41,461 nt of DNA from an uncultured Bacteroidia bacterium (GTDB taxonomy: Bacteria; Bacteroidota; Bacteroidia; Bacteroidales; F082). Under the pieces are notes generated by a model. It ran no database searches and was not told the origin of the DNA. It saw only the letters and a program-made list of their open reading frames with translations. The position numbers were made by a program, and so were the translations under genes. Positions 1 through 8,192 of the stretch are shown one piece after another (the stretch's first letter is position 1; each line of letters begins with the position of its first letter). The stretch covers positions 1-41,461 of the forward strand of contig CACXXW010000008.1 of the NCBI GenBank assembly GCA_902771635.1, written 5' to 3'.

Positions 1-513
1 AAGGGCGAAGAAGTGGACATGGCCCAATACAAAGGCAAGGTCCTCATGATTGTCAACACCGCCTCGAAGTGCGGTTTCACGCCCCAATACGACGGCTTGG
101 AAGCCCTCTACAAGAAATACCAAGACCAAGGGTTGGTCATCCTCGGCTTCCCCTGCGACCAATTCAAGCACCAAGAGCCCGGCACCGATGAGGAAATCGC
201 TGAATTCTGCCGTCTCAACCATGGCGTGACCTTCCCGCTGATGAAGAAGATTGATGTCTTCGGCGAGAATGCCCACCCCATCTTCAAGTATCTGACACAG
301 CAAGTACCAACCGAAGAAGTCCACGGTCTGAAAGACAAGGCTACCATGAAACTTGTCGACGGCTTGAGCAAATCCGAAGGTCGCGAAGAAGGTGGCGTGC
401 GGTGGAACTTCACCAAGTTCCTCATCTCGAAAGACGGCAGCGTCATCAAGCGTTTCGCTCCTGTGGCGAAGCCCGAGGACATGGAGGCTGAGATTGAAAA
501 CATGCTCAAATAA
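1..513 (+). CDS. Glutathione peroxidase (5' partial)
   Basis: This reading frame is open from base 1, so the start lies upstream of the window. The product reduces hydrogen peroxide and organic hydroperoxides with thiols; bacterial members often use thioredoxin rather than glutathione (family knowledge). Visible motifs are NTASKCGFTPQY with the peroxidatic Cys (Cys rather than selenocysteine), GFPCDQF where the family usually reads FPCNQF, and VRWNFTKF with the conserved Trp and Asn near the C terminus. Around 170 residues are present against about 160-180 for the family, so little is missing. The Asp in place of Asn in the second motif is a small deviation. It ends five bases before a small Cys-containing ORF that may be co-transcribed. 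Confidence 0.93.
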   Translation, partial: KGEEVDMAQYKGKVLMIVNTASKCGFTPQYDGLEALYKKYQDQGLVILGFPCDQFKHQEPGTDEEIAEFCRLNHGVTFPLMKKIDVFGENAHPIFKYLTQQVPTEEVHGLKDKATMKLVDGLSKSEGREEGGVRWNFTKFLISKDGSVIKRFAPVAKPEDMEAEIENMLK

Positions 514-517
514 GACT

Positions 518-703
518 ATGGCACACCCTTGTGAAAACTGCAAGATTCGCGCGCACTACGATGCGAAGCCCTAATCACTGATGGGACGCTTTTGGCGCTG
601 GCATATCAACTTTTGTCCAGGCTGGAAGTCCTACATCACCTCCGTATCGCCTGAAAAGCAGGCCGAACTGAGAGAAAAATATCAATTCACCAAGTATCAA
701 TAA
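518..703 (+). pseudogene. Small Cys-containing ORF interrupted by an in-frame TAA
   Basis: An ATG at 518 opens an 18-codon frame reading MAHPCENCKIRAHYDAKP, then a TAA at 572-574. The same frame continues as SLMGRFWRWHINFCPGWKSY and on to a TAA at 701-703; an internal ATG at 581 could start a 40-residue peptide. Read through the stop, the product would be about 61 residues with a CxxC pair, a Trp-rich HINFCPGW segment and a charged tail. Both halves look coding and share one frame, so I read this as a single small gene carrying a nonsense codon, or one expressed only from the internal ATG. I recall similar uninterrupted small proteins in Bacteroidales but cannot confirm that here. Function unknown. 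Confidence 0.45.
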
Positions 704-911
704 AACGATACCTTGACCCTGATGGATCTGACCGCTGCAAGGGTTTTGTGTCTTTGTGGCGGTTTTGTTGTTTTCAAATCGCCAAAACTGGGGATTCCAC
801 CGAGTGCAAATTACCCATCAATGGGGATTTCACACTTTCTGAAACCGTCGTTACTTTGCAGCAGATTTTTGTCATACATTTTAGGATGAGTTTTGAGTTA
901 GTTTTACCATG

Positions 912-945
912 TGCGAGACGGAACATTCTGTCTCGCATGTTTTTT
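912..945 (+). terminator. Rho-independent terminator after the peroxidase region
   Basis: TGCGAGAC at 912-919 pairs with GTCTCGCA at 930-937. The GAA/TTC inside extends the stem, and the run TGTTTTTT follows directly. It should end transcription coming from the peroxidase side just before the next promoter. Confidence 0.7.
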
Positions 946-946
946 G

Positions 947-954
947 TACCTTTG
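947..954 (+). promoter_or_regulatory. Bacteroidota -7 box for the acid phosphatase
   Basis: TACCTTTG matches the TAnnTTTG -7 consensus of Bacteroidota exactly and lies 18 bases before the ATG at 972. No clear -33 TTTG is visible, because the terminator stem occupies that space. Confidence 0.5.
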
Positions 955-971
955 CAGACAAACTTACACCC

Positions 972-2240
972 ATGTTCAAAGCATCTAAAGTCCTCTTATT
1001 CTTTCTTTTGCTGGGCATATCGCTAGCGAGCATTGCCCAATCTGATCATCCAAATGATTTCCGAAAACGATACACACTGAAACAAGTCGTGGTACTGAGC
1101 CGACACAACATCCGCTCACCCCTATCGGGAAGGCACTCCACAATGCAACGCATCACGCCTCACAAATGGTATCAATGGTCGTCGGCTCCCAGTGAACTGT
1201 CGCTGCGTGGCGGCGCGTTAGAGACCATGATGGGACAGTACTTTCGCAAATGGCTCGTCAGCGAAGGACTGATGCGGGACAACGAGATCCCCACCGAGGG
1301 CACCATGCGCTTCTATGCCAACTCCTTGCAACGCACCATCGCCACGGCACAGTATTTCTCTTCAGGGATGCTGCCTGTGGCCAACATCCACATCGAACAC
1401 CATTTTGAGGTGGGCAAAATGGATTCCGTATTCGCCCCGCAAGTCACCGATGACAGCGAAACTTTCAAAGCCCTTGCCCAACAGCAGATTACCGCGATGG
1501 GAGGCGAAAAAGGCATGGTCGGCATTGGAGAGAAAATGAAGGACAACTACAAGGTGCTGGAGCAGGTGCTTGACATGGAGCAAAGCAGAGCCTGCCTTGA
1601 AGGCGACACTTGCCACTTCCGCACTGATGACGCGCACGTCTATCTCATCAAATACCGCGAGCCAGGTATGGGCGGTTCGTTGCGTCTCGCTTGTCAGGCT
1701 GCCGACGCACTTATCCTACAATATTACGAAGAACCCGATGCCGTGAAGGCTGCCTTTGGCGACACCTTGCGTTGGGAGGATTGGGAAAGCATCTCAGCCA
1801 TCAAGGATTGGTATGGTGATGTGTTGTTCACTGCACCTGTAGTGGCTTGTCAGGTAGCACGACCACTTTTGCGGACGATGCTCGAAGAATTGCAAACCGA
1901 AGACCGACGTTTCACATTCCTCTGCGGCCACGACTCCAACATCAGCAGTGTGTTGGCTGCGTTGGATGCGGAGGACTACAGCTTGCCGAATACCATCGAA
2001 AAGAAGACACCCATAGGTTCCAAACTTGTCATCGAGAAATGGGAAAACGCTGATGGTCAAATTTTTGCGACACTCAGCCTTGTCTACCAAAGCACCAAAC
2101 AATTACGCAGCATGGCTTTGTTGGATTTGGAAAATCCTCCCATGGTGTTCCCTATTCGACTCAAAGGCTTGAATGCCAATGCCGACGGGCTATATCCTTA
2201 CGAAGATGTCTTGGACAGAATAGATTCTGCCATCCAATAA
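972..2240 (+). CDS. Secreted histidine acid phosphatase (glucose-1-phosphatase/phytase type)
   Basis: Branch-2 histidine phosphatase of about 422 residues. It hydrolyses phosphomonoesters such as glucose-1-phosphate or inositol phosphates in the periplasm (family role). The start at 972 is preferred over an in-frame ATG at 909, because it begins exactly with a signal peptide (MFKASK, hydrophobic LLFFLLLGISLA, cleavage near SIAQ) and follows the promoter at 947. The catalytic motif is SRHNIRSPL with His45, Arg44 and Arg48; a further Arg lies in SLQRTIATAQYF, and the proton-donor motif is CGHDSNISSV. RHNIRSPL resembles the RHNLRAPL of Agp-type glucose-1-phosphatases more than RHGVRAP of AppA phytase, so sugar phosphate is a plausible substrate. 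Substrate assignment is inference. The stop is followed by about 120 bases before the porin. Confidence 0.9.
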   Translation: MFKASKVLLFFLLLGISLASIAQSDHPNDFRKRYTLKQVVVLSRHNIRSPLSGRHSTMQRITPHKWYQWSSAPSELSLRGGALETMMGQYFRKWLVSEGLMRDNEIPTEGTMRFYANSLQRTIATAQYFSSGMLPVANIHIEHHFEVGKMDSVFAPQVTDDSETFKALAQQQITAMGGEKGMVGIGEKMKDNYKVLEQVLDMEQSRACLEGDTCHFRTDDAHVYLIKYREPGMGGSLRLACQAADALILQYYEEPDAVKAAFGDTLRWEDWESISAIKDWYGDVLFTAPVVACQVARPLLRTMLEELQTEDRRFTFLCGHDSNISSVLAALDAEDYSLPNTIEKKTPIGSKLVIEKWENADGQIFATLSLVYQSTKQLRSMALLDLENPPMVFPIRLKGLNANADGLYPYEDVLDRIDSAIQ

Positions 2241-2287
2241 AAGGTAGGATCATCATCCTCATTAATAATTAGGCATATTCCCCAAAA

Positions 2288-2302
2288 CCCCAATATTTGG
2301 GG
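2288..2302 (+). promoter_or_regulatory. Small GC palindrome upstream of the porin gene
   Basis: CCCCAA at 2288-2293 and TTGGGG at 2297-2302 form a perfect 6-bp dyad with a 3-base gap, 63 bases upstream of the porin ATG. It could be an operator or a short RNA hairpin. No T-run follows, so it is not an obvious terminator. Confidence 0.3.
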
Positions 2303-2364
2303 ATTGGTCTACGAGGACAAAACCAAGAGTTTTGCAATCGATTTTGAACGAATAGTATCCAACT

Positions 2365-3660
2365 ATGAAACTGAAAACGATTGCAAAATGCGCTGCATTA
2401 GCTTTGACATTGTGTGTCAGCTCTTTGCAGGCTCAAGATTCCATCACGGCAAAGCCTCGCTTGACCATTGGCGGTTATGGCGAAGCCGTCTACACCCGTA
2501 ACTTCTATAGCGACAACATGTTCCGCTACTCCCATGCCGAGCGTTACCGCGACGCCAAAGGCCACGGACGCATCGACTTGCCCCATGTGGTCATCAACTT
2601 AGGCTACAACTTCGGCAAAGGCTGGAGCATGGGTTCAGAGATTGAGTTTGAACACGGCGGCAGCGAAGTAGCCATGGAGATTGAGGCCGAAGAGACCGGC
2701 GAGTTCGAGCACGAGATCGAGCGCGGCGGTGAAGTGGCTTTGGAACAGTTCTGGCTCCAGAAGTCGTTCGGCAAAGGCTTCAACATCCGCATGGGCCACA
2801 TCGTGGTGCCTGTCGGGCAGACCAACAACGCCCACCTGCCCACCGAGTTCTTCACCTGCTACCGCCCCGAGGGCGAGTTCAACATCCTGCCCTGCACCTG
2901 GCACGAGACGGGCATCAGCCTATGGGGCAAGCTCGGCGAATGGCGCTACGAGGCCATGGTCATCCCCGCTTTGAACTCCAACATGTTCAACAACGCCAAC
3001 TGGGTGAAGAATGGCTCCGCCTCGGGCTATGAGTTCCGTGTAGCCAACAACCTGGCAGGTGCCCTGCGTATCGACAATTACAGCATCAAAAACCTGCATC
3101 TCGGTGTGAGCGGCTACATCGGCAACACCTTTAATAATGACATCGTCACCAACGAGTTCAGCGAGACCAGCCAATATAAAGATGTGAAAGGCACCGTTGT
3201 CATCGGCACGGCAGAGTTCGACTACAAAGGTCACGGCCTCGTGGTGCGCGGCAACTTCGACTACGGCTACCTCAGCGATGCCAACCTCATCTCATCATGG
3301 AACAAGAACCAAAACCATCAGAGTTTCTCACCCTATCCGCGCTCCTTGGTCGGAGAGAAAGCCATCGCCTATGGCGGTGAGATTGCCTACGACATCATGC
3401 ATCCCATGCACAACACCGGCGACCAAAAGCTCTACCTCTTTGGCCGCTACGATTACTATGACACATATATCCCCACCGCCAACGCCCTCACTGACTACCA
3501 ATGGACCGACCGTCACGTGATGACCCTCGGCGTGAACTACTACCCCATCAAGCAGGTCGTCATCAAGGCGGAATATGCCAAACGCTTCTTGAAGGAGCAG
3601 TACAACGATGAGCCGATGTTCTCGTTGGGCGTGGCTTATAGCGGGTTCTTTACGAAATAA
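2365..3660 (+). CDS. Outer-membrane porin (OprO/OprP-like phosphate-selective porin family)
   Basis: Predicted 431-residue outer-membrane beta-barrel. Residues 1-23 form a signal peptide with cleavage after SSLQA. The rest alternates polar and aromatic residues in short amphipathic strands, for example RLTIGGYGEAVYTRNF at the N terminus and FSLGVAYSGFF at the end, with a terminal aromatic as expected for BAM recognition. WLQKSFGKGFNIRMGHIVVP and ELTHETG-like loops resemble the porin O/P family. A Glu-rich stretch around residues 95-125 could bind cations in an extracellular loop or at the pore. The gene precedes an imelysin lipoprotein and a di-haem lipoprotein on the same strand, so it may supply metal or phosphate to that system; the solute is inferred, not shown. 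Confidence 0.8.
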   Translation: MKLKTIAKCAALALTLCVSSLQAQDSITAKPRLTIGGYGEAVYTRNFYSDNMFRYSHAERYRDAKGHGRIDLPHVVINLGYNFGKGWSMGSEIEFEHGGSEVAMEIEAEETGEFEHEIERGGEVALEQFWLQKSFGKGFNIRMGHIVVPVGQTNNAHLPTEFFTCYRPEGEFNILPCTWHETGISLWGKLGEWRYEAMVIPALNSNMFNNANWVKNGSASGYEFRVANNLAGALRIDNYSIKNLHLGVSGYIGNTFNNDIVTNEFSETSQYKDVKGTVVIGTAEFDYKGHGLVVRGNFDYGYLSDANLISSWNKNQNHQSFSPYPRSLVGEKAIAYGGEIAYDIMHPMHNTGDQKLYLFGRYDYYDTYIPTANALTDYQWTDRHVMTLGVNYYPIKQVVIKAEYAKRFLKEQYNDEPMFSLGVAYSGFFTK

Positions 3661-3665
3661 GGACA

Positions 3666-3757
3666 CGCTTCGCGTCACTGCGAGGAACGAAGCAGTCCAG
3701 ACTTAAAGCTTTCACACTAGATTGCTTCGTCGTTCCTCCTCGCAATGACGCAAAGCG
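3666..3757. repeat. Intergenic palindromic repeat, copy 1
   Basis: The left arm begins CGCTTCGCGTCACTGCGAGG and the right arm ends with its near reverse complement CTCGCAATGACGCAAAGCG. The arms flank a variable centre. The same element recurs at 4980-5071 and 24765-24852, with a half copy at 41057-41090. Confidence 0.8.
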
Positions 3758-3797
3758 ACGCAAATGAAAAACAATAAAACTTTAAACACATAACCAA

Positions 3798-4970
3798 ATG
3801 AAGCATTTATTCAAATCCGCAGCCCTAGTCGCTGCATCCCTTCTGCTCGCAGTGAATTTCAGCTCCTGCAACAAAGATCCTCAAACCAACACCGAGGAAG
3901 CCAACAAGACCCAAAAAGAGGCCATCGTTAAACAGTACCTCAACCACACGGTTTATCCCACCTATGCCAACTTGGCTGAGAAAACCGAAAAGCTAGTTGA
4001 AAACTTGGAGGCTTTGAAGACCAACAAGACCCAAGCCAACGTGAATGCCGCCACCGTCACCTTCCTCGAAGCCCGTAAGTGGTGGGAAATGAGCGAGGCC
4101 TTCCTCTTTGGTGCCGCCTCCGACTTCGGCATCGACCCACACATCGACTCGTGGCCGCTCGATGAAGACGCCTTCAACAACCTGATGGCCAGTCCCAACA
4201 TGATTGCCGCCCTTGCCACCGATGAAGATGGCATGGTGGCCGGCGAACAACTCGGCAACGCCCTGCTCGGCTTCCACGGCATCGAGTTCATCCTCTTTCG
4301 TGAGGGTCAGCCTCGCGACGTGAACGAAATCACCGATGACATGATGACCTACATCGTTGCCGTGTCGCGCGACTTGCGTAACCGCTGCTTCCAACTCGAA
4401 GTGAGCTGGAACGCCAATGCCCCTCAAGCCCACAAAGACCTGATGGAAGAACTGGAGTTCAACACCACCGTCAACGGAGGCGACAACGCCTACGGCGAAA
4501 ACATGACCCAAGCCGGTCAAGCCGGTAGCACCTTCGCCACCTTCACCAATGCCCTCGAAGCCATCGCCGACGGCTGCATCGACATCGCCGACGAAGTGGG
4601 CACCTCCAAGATCGGCAAATGCCACACGGGTGAAGACGTGACCTATGTGGAGTCACCCTACAGCCAAAAGTCCATCACCGACTTCTACGACAACATCACC
4701 AGCATCAAGAACGCCTATATGGGTGGTATGGAAAGCCAACGCGATGAAGCCCTCTCGCTGCACACCTATATTAAGGACAACAACAAGGAGCTTGACACGA
4801 AGGCCTTGAATGCCATCGAAAACGCCATGAAGAAGATCCAAGCCATGAAAGCGCCTTTTGTGCAGTTCTATGCCGATGCCAGCGCTGGCGAGGCCATGGA
4901 AGCCTGCCAAAACCTCTCCGATGTGATGGCCGAGGTGAAGGCCGAGTTTGCAAAGATTGATAGGAAGTAA
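3798..4970 (+). CDS. Imelysin family lipoprotein (peptidase M75 / iron-regulated IrpA-like)
   Basis: 390-residue imelysin-type protein. The N terminus is a lipoprotein signal with a lipobox-like NFSSC, giving Cys24 as the lipidation site. The family signature GxHxxE is present as GFHGIEF (His160, Glu163). The rest is mostly alpha-helical, as expected for the two four-helix bundles of ICMP/IrpA. Imelysins are tied to iron acquisition; most are not active peptidases (family knowledge). The gene sits between the porin and a di-haem cytochrome-like lipoprotein, separated on both sides only by repeat elements, which fits an envelope metal-handling unit. The C-terminal segment from about residue 300 is Lys- and Asp-rich. 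Exact ligand unknown. Confidence 0.9.
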   Translation: MKHLFKSAALVAASLLLAVNFSSCNKDPQTNTEEANKTQKEAIVKQYLNHTVYPTYANLAEKTEKLVENLEALKTNKTQANVNAATVTFLEARKWWEMSEAFLFGAASDFGIDPHIDSWPLDEDAFNNLMASPNMIAALATDEDGMVAGEQLGNALLGFHGIEFILFREGQPRDVNEITDDMMTYIVAVSRDLRNRCFQLEVSWNANAPQAHKDLMEELEFNTTVNGGDNAYGENMTQAGQAGSTFATFTNALEAIADGCIDIADEVGTSKIGKCHTGEDVTYVESPYSQKSITDFYDNITSIKNAYMGGMESQRDEALSLHTYIKDNNKELDTKALNAIENAMKKIQAMKAPFVQFYADASAGEAMEACQNLSDVMAEVKAEFAKIDRK

Positions 4971-4979
4971 TTCTAGGGT

Positions 4980-5071
4980 CGCTTTGCGTCATTGCGAGGC
5001 ACGAAGCAATCCAGAAAACCAACTTAATCCCTGGATTGCTTCGTCGTTCCTCCTCGCAATGACGACAAGCG
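4980..5071. repeat. Intergenic palindromic repeat, copy 2
   Basis: CGCTTTGCGTCATTGCGAGG starts the left arm and CCTCCTCGCAATGACGACAAGCG-type sequence closes the right arm, with CCAG/CTGG bordering the loop. It fills most of the gap between the imelysin and di-haem genes. Confidence 0.8.
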
Positions 5072-5109
5072 TTCAATAAAACAGAACAATAACACAAAAC
5101 CCAAATATC

Positions 5110-6705
5110 ATGATAAATCACAAACATTTAAGCATCTTTGCCCTTGCCAGCCTTATGGCTTTGGCCGCTTGTAATCCCAAGGAACCCATCCCCGAGGTCA
5201 TCAGCGAAGAGACCTACGCCGGCGGCGAACTGGGCACCACCTTCAACACTTCCCAATCCGCCTACGAAGACCCCACCCCTGCCGTCGAACAGGCTGGTTT
5301 GACCACTGCATTCAAATATGGCGAGTACTTCTTTGAGCGCACCTACACGCAGAACAACGAGCCCTTCAACGGCCTCGGCCCCCTTTACATCCGCAGCAGC
5401 TGCATCGCTTGCCATCCCGGCTACGGTCACGGCATGCGCATGAACCGTTATCGCGCCGACGACTGGGGCAACGGCTACTTGCTCGTTTTTACCGACAAGA
5501 ACGACACCTACCTGAGTTCTTATACAGGTATGCCTCAAACCAAGGCCATAGCCCCCTTCAAGGCACCCTTGGACGAGACCCAAATCCAAATCAACTGGCT
5601 GAGCTACACCGACGAGTGGGGCAACCAGTTCCCCGACGGGGAGACCTACAACCTCACCTATCCTGAGGTCTACATCCCCGAAGAGGCTTTCTACGCGCCC
5701 CTCGAGGTGGGTGGTCAACCCATCCCCTACAGCGACTTCGTCTGCCGTCTCGAATCGACCATCGGCATCTATGGCACTGGCTTGATTGATGCCATACCCG
5801 ATGACTCGCTGAGAGCGCAATACCAAAAGGAATACAATGACGGCTACATGCCCAATGGCCTCAATCCCGCCATGTGGGCTGGCTCCGACTTCGCCCCGAC
5901 GGGCTATTATGGCAATACCACCCATCCCAAGAAGTACACCTACGCCCTCACACGTGGTCCCTTGCAGGATGCCCCTGGTGCCAACGCCATCTGGAACATC
6001 ACCAACGTGACGCACCGCACCAAGATGGGTCACTATATGACCGCTGCCTACGCCACCAAGGCTTCGCAAGACCCTGACGTGCAGGCTGAGTTCTACAACT
6101 ACTTCCCGCAGTACAACCTCACGGGCAACGTGGAAACCGATATCTACAACTACCTGATGATGAACGACCAAATTCCCGAATCCCTGAAGGTTCCCGAGAT
6201 GAAGGATGAGGACTATGTCAACTTCATGGTTTGGCACCGTGGTTTGGCTGTTCCTGCCGCACGTAACATGGATGACCCCGAGGTGCAACGCGGCAAGGAG
6301 CTCTTCAACAACATGGGTTGTGCCTACTGCCACCGTCCGTCGTGGAAGACCGGCGACGATATGTTCACCGACCCGACTGGCTTCTTTGCCGATGGCGACG
6401 CCCGCCTGCCTCGCTACCCCAACCAGAAAATTTGGCCTTATAGCGACTACATTCAGCACAAGCTCCACATGGAGAACGACATCCGCACGGGTTGGTGCCG
6501 CACCACCCCGCTCTGGGGTCGTGGTTTGAGCGCCAGATGCACCGGTCGCAGCGACCGTTTGCACGACTGCCGCGCACAAACCGTCATCGAGGCCATCATG
6601 TGGCACGGCAATGCCCAAAGCGACGCCCGTCGTACCGTGGAGAAATTCCGTGAGCTGCCCAAGAAGGACCGCGATGCTGTCGTGAAATTCATAGATGCTA
6701 TTTAA
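5110..6705 (+). CDS. Di-haem c-type cytochrome lipoprotein (DHOR/DUF1111-like)
   Basis: 531-residue lipoprotein with signal sequence ending ALAAC (Cys21). Two CxxCH haem c sites are visible: CIACH at residues 98-102 and CAYCH at 404-408. The C-terminal region RTTPLWGRG...RLHDCRAQTVIEAIMWHG matches the conserved tail of the di-haem oxidoreductase family, which is distantly related to MauG and cytochrome c peroxidases. That family often travels with imelysin genes, as here (recalled association). It would sit in the periplasm or on the outer membrane and pass electrons, perhaps to reduce or oxidise the metal or ligand handled by imelysin; this is inference. A cytochrome c maturation gene follows at 6930. 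Family tails usually read LHDGRA; here Cys replaces Gly. Confidence 0.88.
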   Translation: MINHKHLSIFALASLMALAACNPKEPIPEVISEETYAGGELGTTFNTSQSAYEDPTPAVEQAGLTTAFKYGEYFFERTYTQNNEPFNGLGPLYIRSSCIACHPGYGHGMRMNRYRADDWGNGYLLVFTDKNDTYLSSYTGMPQTKAIAPFKAPLDETQIQINWLSYTDEWGNQFPDGETYNLTYPEVYIPEEAFYAPLEVGGQPIPYSDFVCRLESTIGIYGTGLIDAIPDDSLRAQYQKEYNDGYMPNGLNPAMWAGSDFAPTGYYGNTTHPKKYTYALTRGPLQDAPGANAIWNITNVTHRTKMGHYMTAAYATKASQDPDVQAEFYNYFPQYNLTGNVETDIYNYLMMNDQIPESLKVPEMKDEDYVNFMVWHRGLAVPAARNMDDPEVQRGKELFNNMGCAYCHRPSWKTGDDMFTDPTGFFADGDARLPRYPNQKIWPYSDYIQHKLHMENDIRTGWCRTTPLWGRGLSARCTGRSDRLHDCRAQTVIEAIMWHGNAQSDARRTVEKFRELPKKDRDAVVKFIDAI

Positions 6706-6710
6706 ACCTG

Positions 6711-6739
6711 TGTAGAGACGGTGTGACACCGTCTCTACA
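6711..6739. terminator. Perfect 29-base palindrome after the di-haem gene
   Basis: TGTAGAGACGGTGT and ACACCGTCTCTACA are exact reverse complements around one central G, six bases past the stop codon. The stem is very stable and suits termination, but no strong T-run follows, so it could equally be a repeat-family hairpin. Confidence 0.5.
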
Positions 6740-6754
6740 GTTTATACCATGGTC

Positions 6755-6826
6755 TGTAGGGCTGTCACATCATGGCAGCCGCTGTGAAAAATGAAACAGC
6801 GGCTGCCGTGGTACGACAGCCCTACA
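6755..6826. repeat. 72-base long hairpin element
   Basis: TGTAGGGCTGTC (6755-6766) pairs with GACAGCCCTACA (6815-6826), and CATGGCAGCCGCTGT pairs with ACAGCGGCTGCCGTG. The two stems are separated by a 4x4 internal loop and closed by a loop of about 10 bases. It looks like a mobile or REP-type hairpin rather than gene sequence. Confidence 0.75.
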
Positions 6827-6929
6827 TCCTTATTAATGAGGACTTACCCACCCAAAAATCGCTAAACATGGGGAGATTGGACAATTATTTTTTTTCGGAC
6901 ATTTGCAGCGTAATTGAAACTAAACTGCA

Positions 6930-8102
6930 ATGAAATACGTTCGTCACATCACATCAGTGCTGGTCATCATACTCATCGCCGTCCTTGCCGTTGGAACAGT
7001 TGTTGAAAAACTGCACGGCTCGGAATTCGCTTTGGCTCATGTCTATTCGGCATGGTGGTTCGTTGGTCTGTGGGCTTTGATGGCGGGGCTCATCATCTAT
7101 ATGGCGGTGAAATGCCGACTGTGGAAAAGGATGGCGGTATGTGCCCTGCATGCGTCTATCCTGCTCATCCTCCTTGGCGCATTACTAACCATGCTTACGG
7201 GTCAACACGGCAGAATGAAACTCGAACCCAACCGCCCCAACAGCCAGTTCTTCATCCAAGACAAGGGCGAAATCACAAAAGAAGCGCTGCCCTTCAGCCT
7301 CACTTTGGACCGTTTTGAGATAGAGACCTACCCCGACTCAAAAAAGCCTAAGGACTACATCAGCCATCTTCATCTCACTGACGGCAACACCACAACGGAG
7401 ACCGTTATCTCAATGAACAACATATTAAGGCACAAGCATTACCGTTTTTACCAAAGCGATTTCGATGAGCAAGGCAACTCCATTCTTGATGTCGCCCGCG
7501 ACCCTTGGGGCATCGGAGTGACCTACACTGGTTATGTATTGCTTTTCATCGCATTGGTAGCGATACTTATTGAGCGACGAAAGTCCTTCCGTGCTGTTAC
7601 CTGGTCGTGGCTTGCGGTGCTCGTAGTATTGATGGTGGTGCTCTATGTCAGAATGCTCACTCATCCCTTGCTTCCAGTGCTACGCTCACCTTTCTTCAGC
7701 TTCCATATCTCTACCATTGTCACAGCCTACGCTTTGTTGCTCGGCATTCTGGTAGTTGGCATCATCGCCCTCATCAAGCCGAAAGACAAAGTTCGTATGG
7801 AGAGAATGAAAAGCCTTAGTACGGCGATGCTTTATCCAGCAGTGGCTTTGTTGGCCATTGGCATCTTCATCGGTGCCATTTGGGCCAACGTCTCTTGGGG
7901 CAACTACTGGTCGTGGGATCCGAAGGAAGTTTGGGCTCTCATCACCCTGCTCATCTACGCCGCCCCGCTACACGAGAAGCTTTGGAAATCGTTCCAAAAG
8001 CCTATGTTTTTCCATATTTATGGTATCCTTGCCTTTTTGAGCGTACTGATTACCTATTTCGGCGTGAACTTGCTTTTGGGCGGGGTACATGCCTATAATT
8101 GA
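6930..8102 (+). CDS. Compact cytochrome c maturation protein (ResB-like N part + CcsA)
   Basis: 390-residue polytopic membrane protein. Three N-terminal helices (about residues 8-25, 42-60, 68-90) are followed by a short periplasmic domain (about 95-190) reminiscent of ResB. Further helices lead to the haem-handling WWD motif WANVSWGNYWSWDPKEVWAL at residues 318-337, the CcsA signature. Conserved His candidates flank it (for example H244, H259, H348, H362). System II maturation (CcsBA) exports haem and attaches it to CxxCH motifs; the upstream di-haem lipoprotein is an obvious client. Bacterial CcsBA fusions are usually much longer, so this version has a strongly reduced ResB part. A GACATTTG sequence 25-32 bases before the ATG resembles a -7 box. 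Confidence 0.85.
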   Translation: MKYVRHITSVLVIILIAVLAVGTVVEKLHGSEFALAHVYSAWWFVGLWALMAGLIIYMAVKCRLWKRMAVCALHASILLILLGALLTMLTGQHGRMKLEPNRPNSQFFIQDKGEITKEALPFSLTLDRFEIETYPDSKKPKDYISHLHLTDGNTTTETVISMNNILRHKHYRFYQSDFDEQGNSILDVARDPWGIGVTYTGYVLLFIALVAILIERRKSFRAVTWSWLAVLVVLMVVLYVRMLTHPLLPVLRSPFFSFHISTIVTAYALLLGILVVGIIALIKPKDKVRMERMKSLSTAMLYPAVALLAIGIFIGAIWANVSWGNYWSWDPKEVWALITLLIYAAPLHEKLWKSFQKPMFFHIYGILAFLSVLITYFGVNLLLGGVHAYN

Positions 8103-8140
8103 TAGCTGAGACATAATACCGCATTACTCAAATAATTCGT

Positions 8141-8169
8141 TTTGCAATGATAGTTTTTTCTTACTTTTG
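8141..8169 (+). promoter_or_regulatory. Promoter for the C69 dipeptidase
   Basis: TTTG at 8141-8144 and TACTTTTG at 8162-8169 match the Bacteroidota -33/-7 pair, with a 17-base spacer that is slightly shorter than the usual 19-21. The ATG follows 24 bases later. Confidence 0.55.
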
Positions 8170-8192
8170 CAAAGAATAAAACCTATCATTCT

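Noticed and set aside
108..509. 133-residue minus-strand frame inside the glutathione peroxidase
   Set aside because: It lies entirely within a gene with clear family motifs; the antisense frame has no motif and arises from high-GC codon use.
5128..6729. 533-residue open frame on the minus strand across the di-haem gene
   Set aside because: Its length matches the opposite real gene, its composition is Val/Gly-rich and repetitive, and it lacks any domain; the CxxCH-containing plus frame is genuine.
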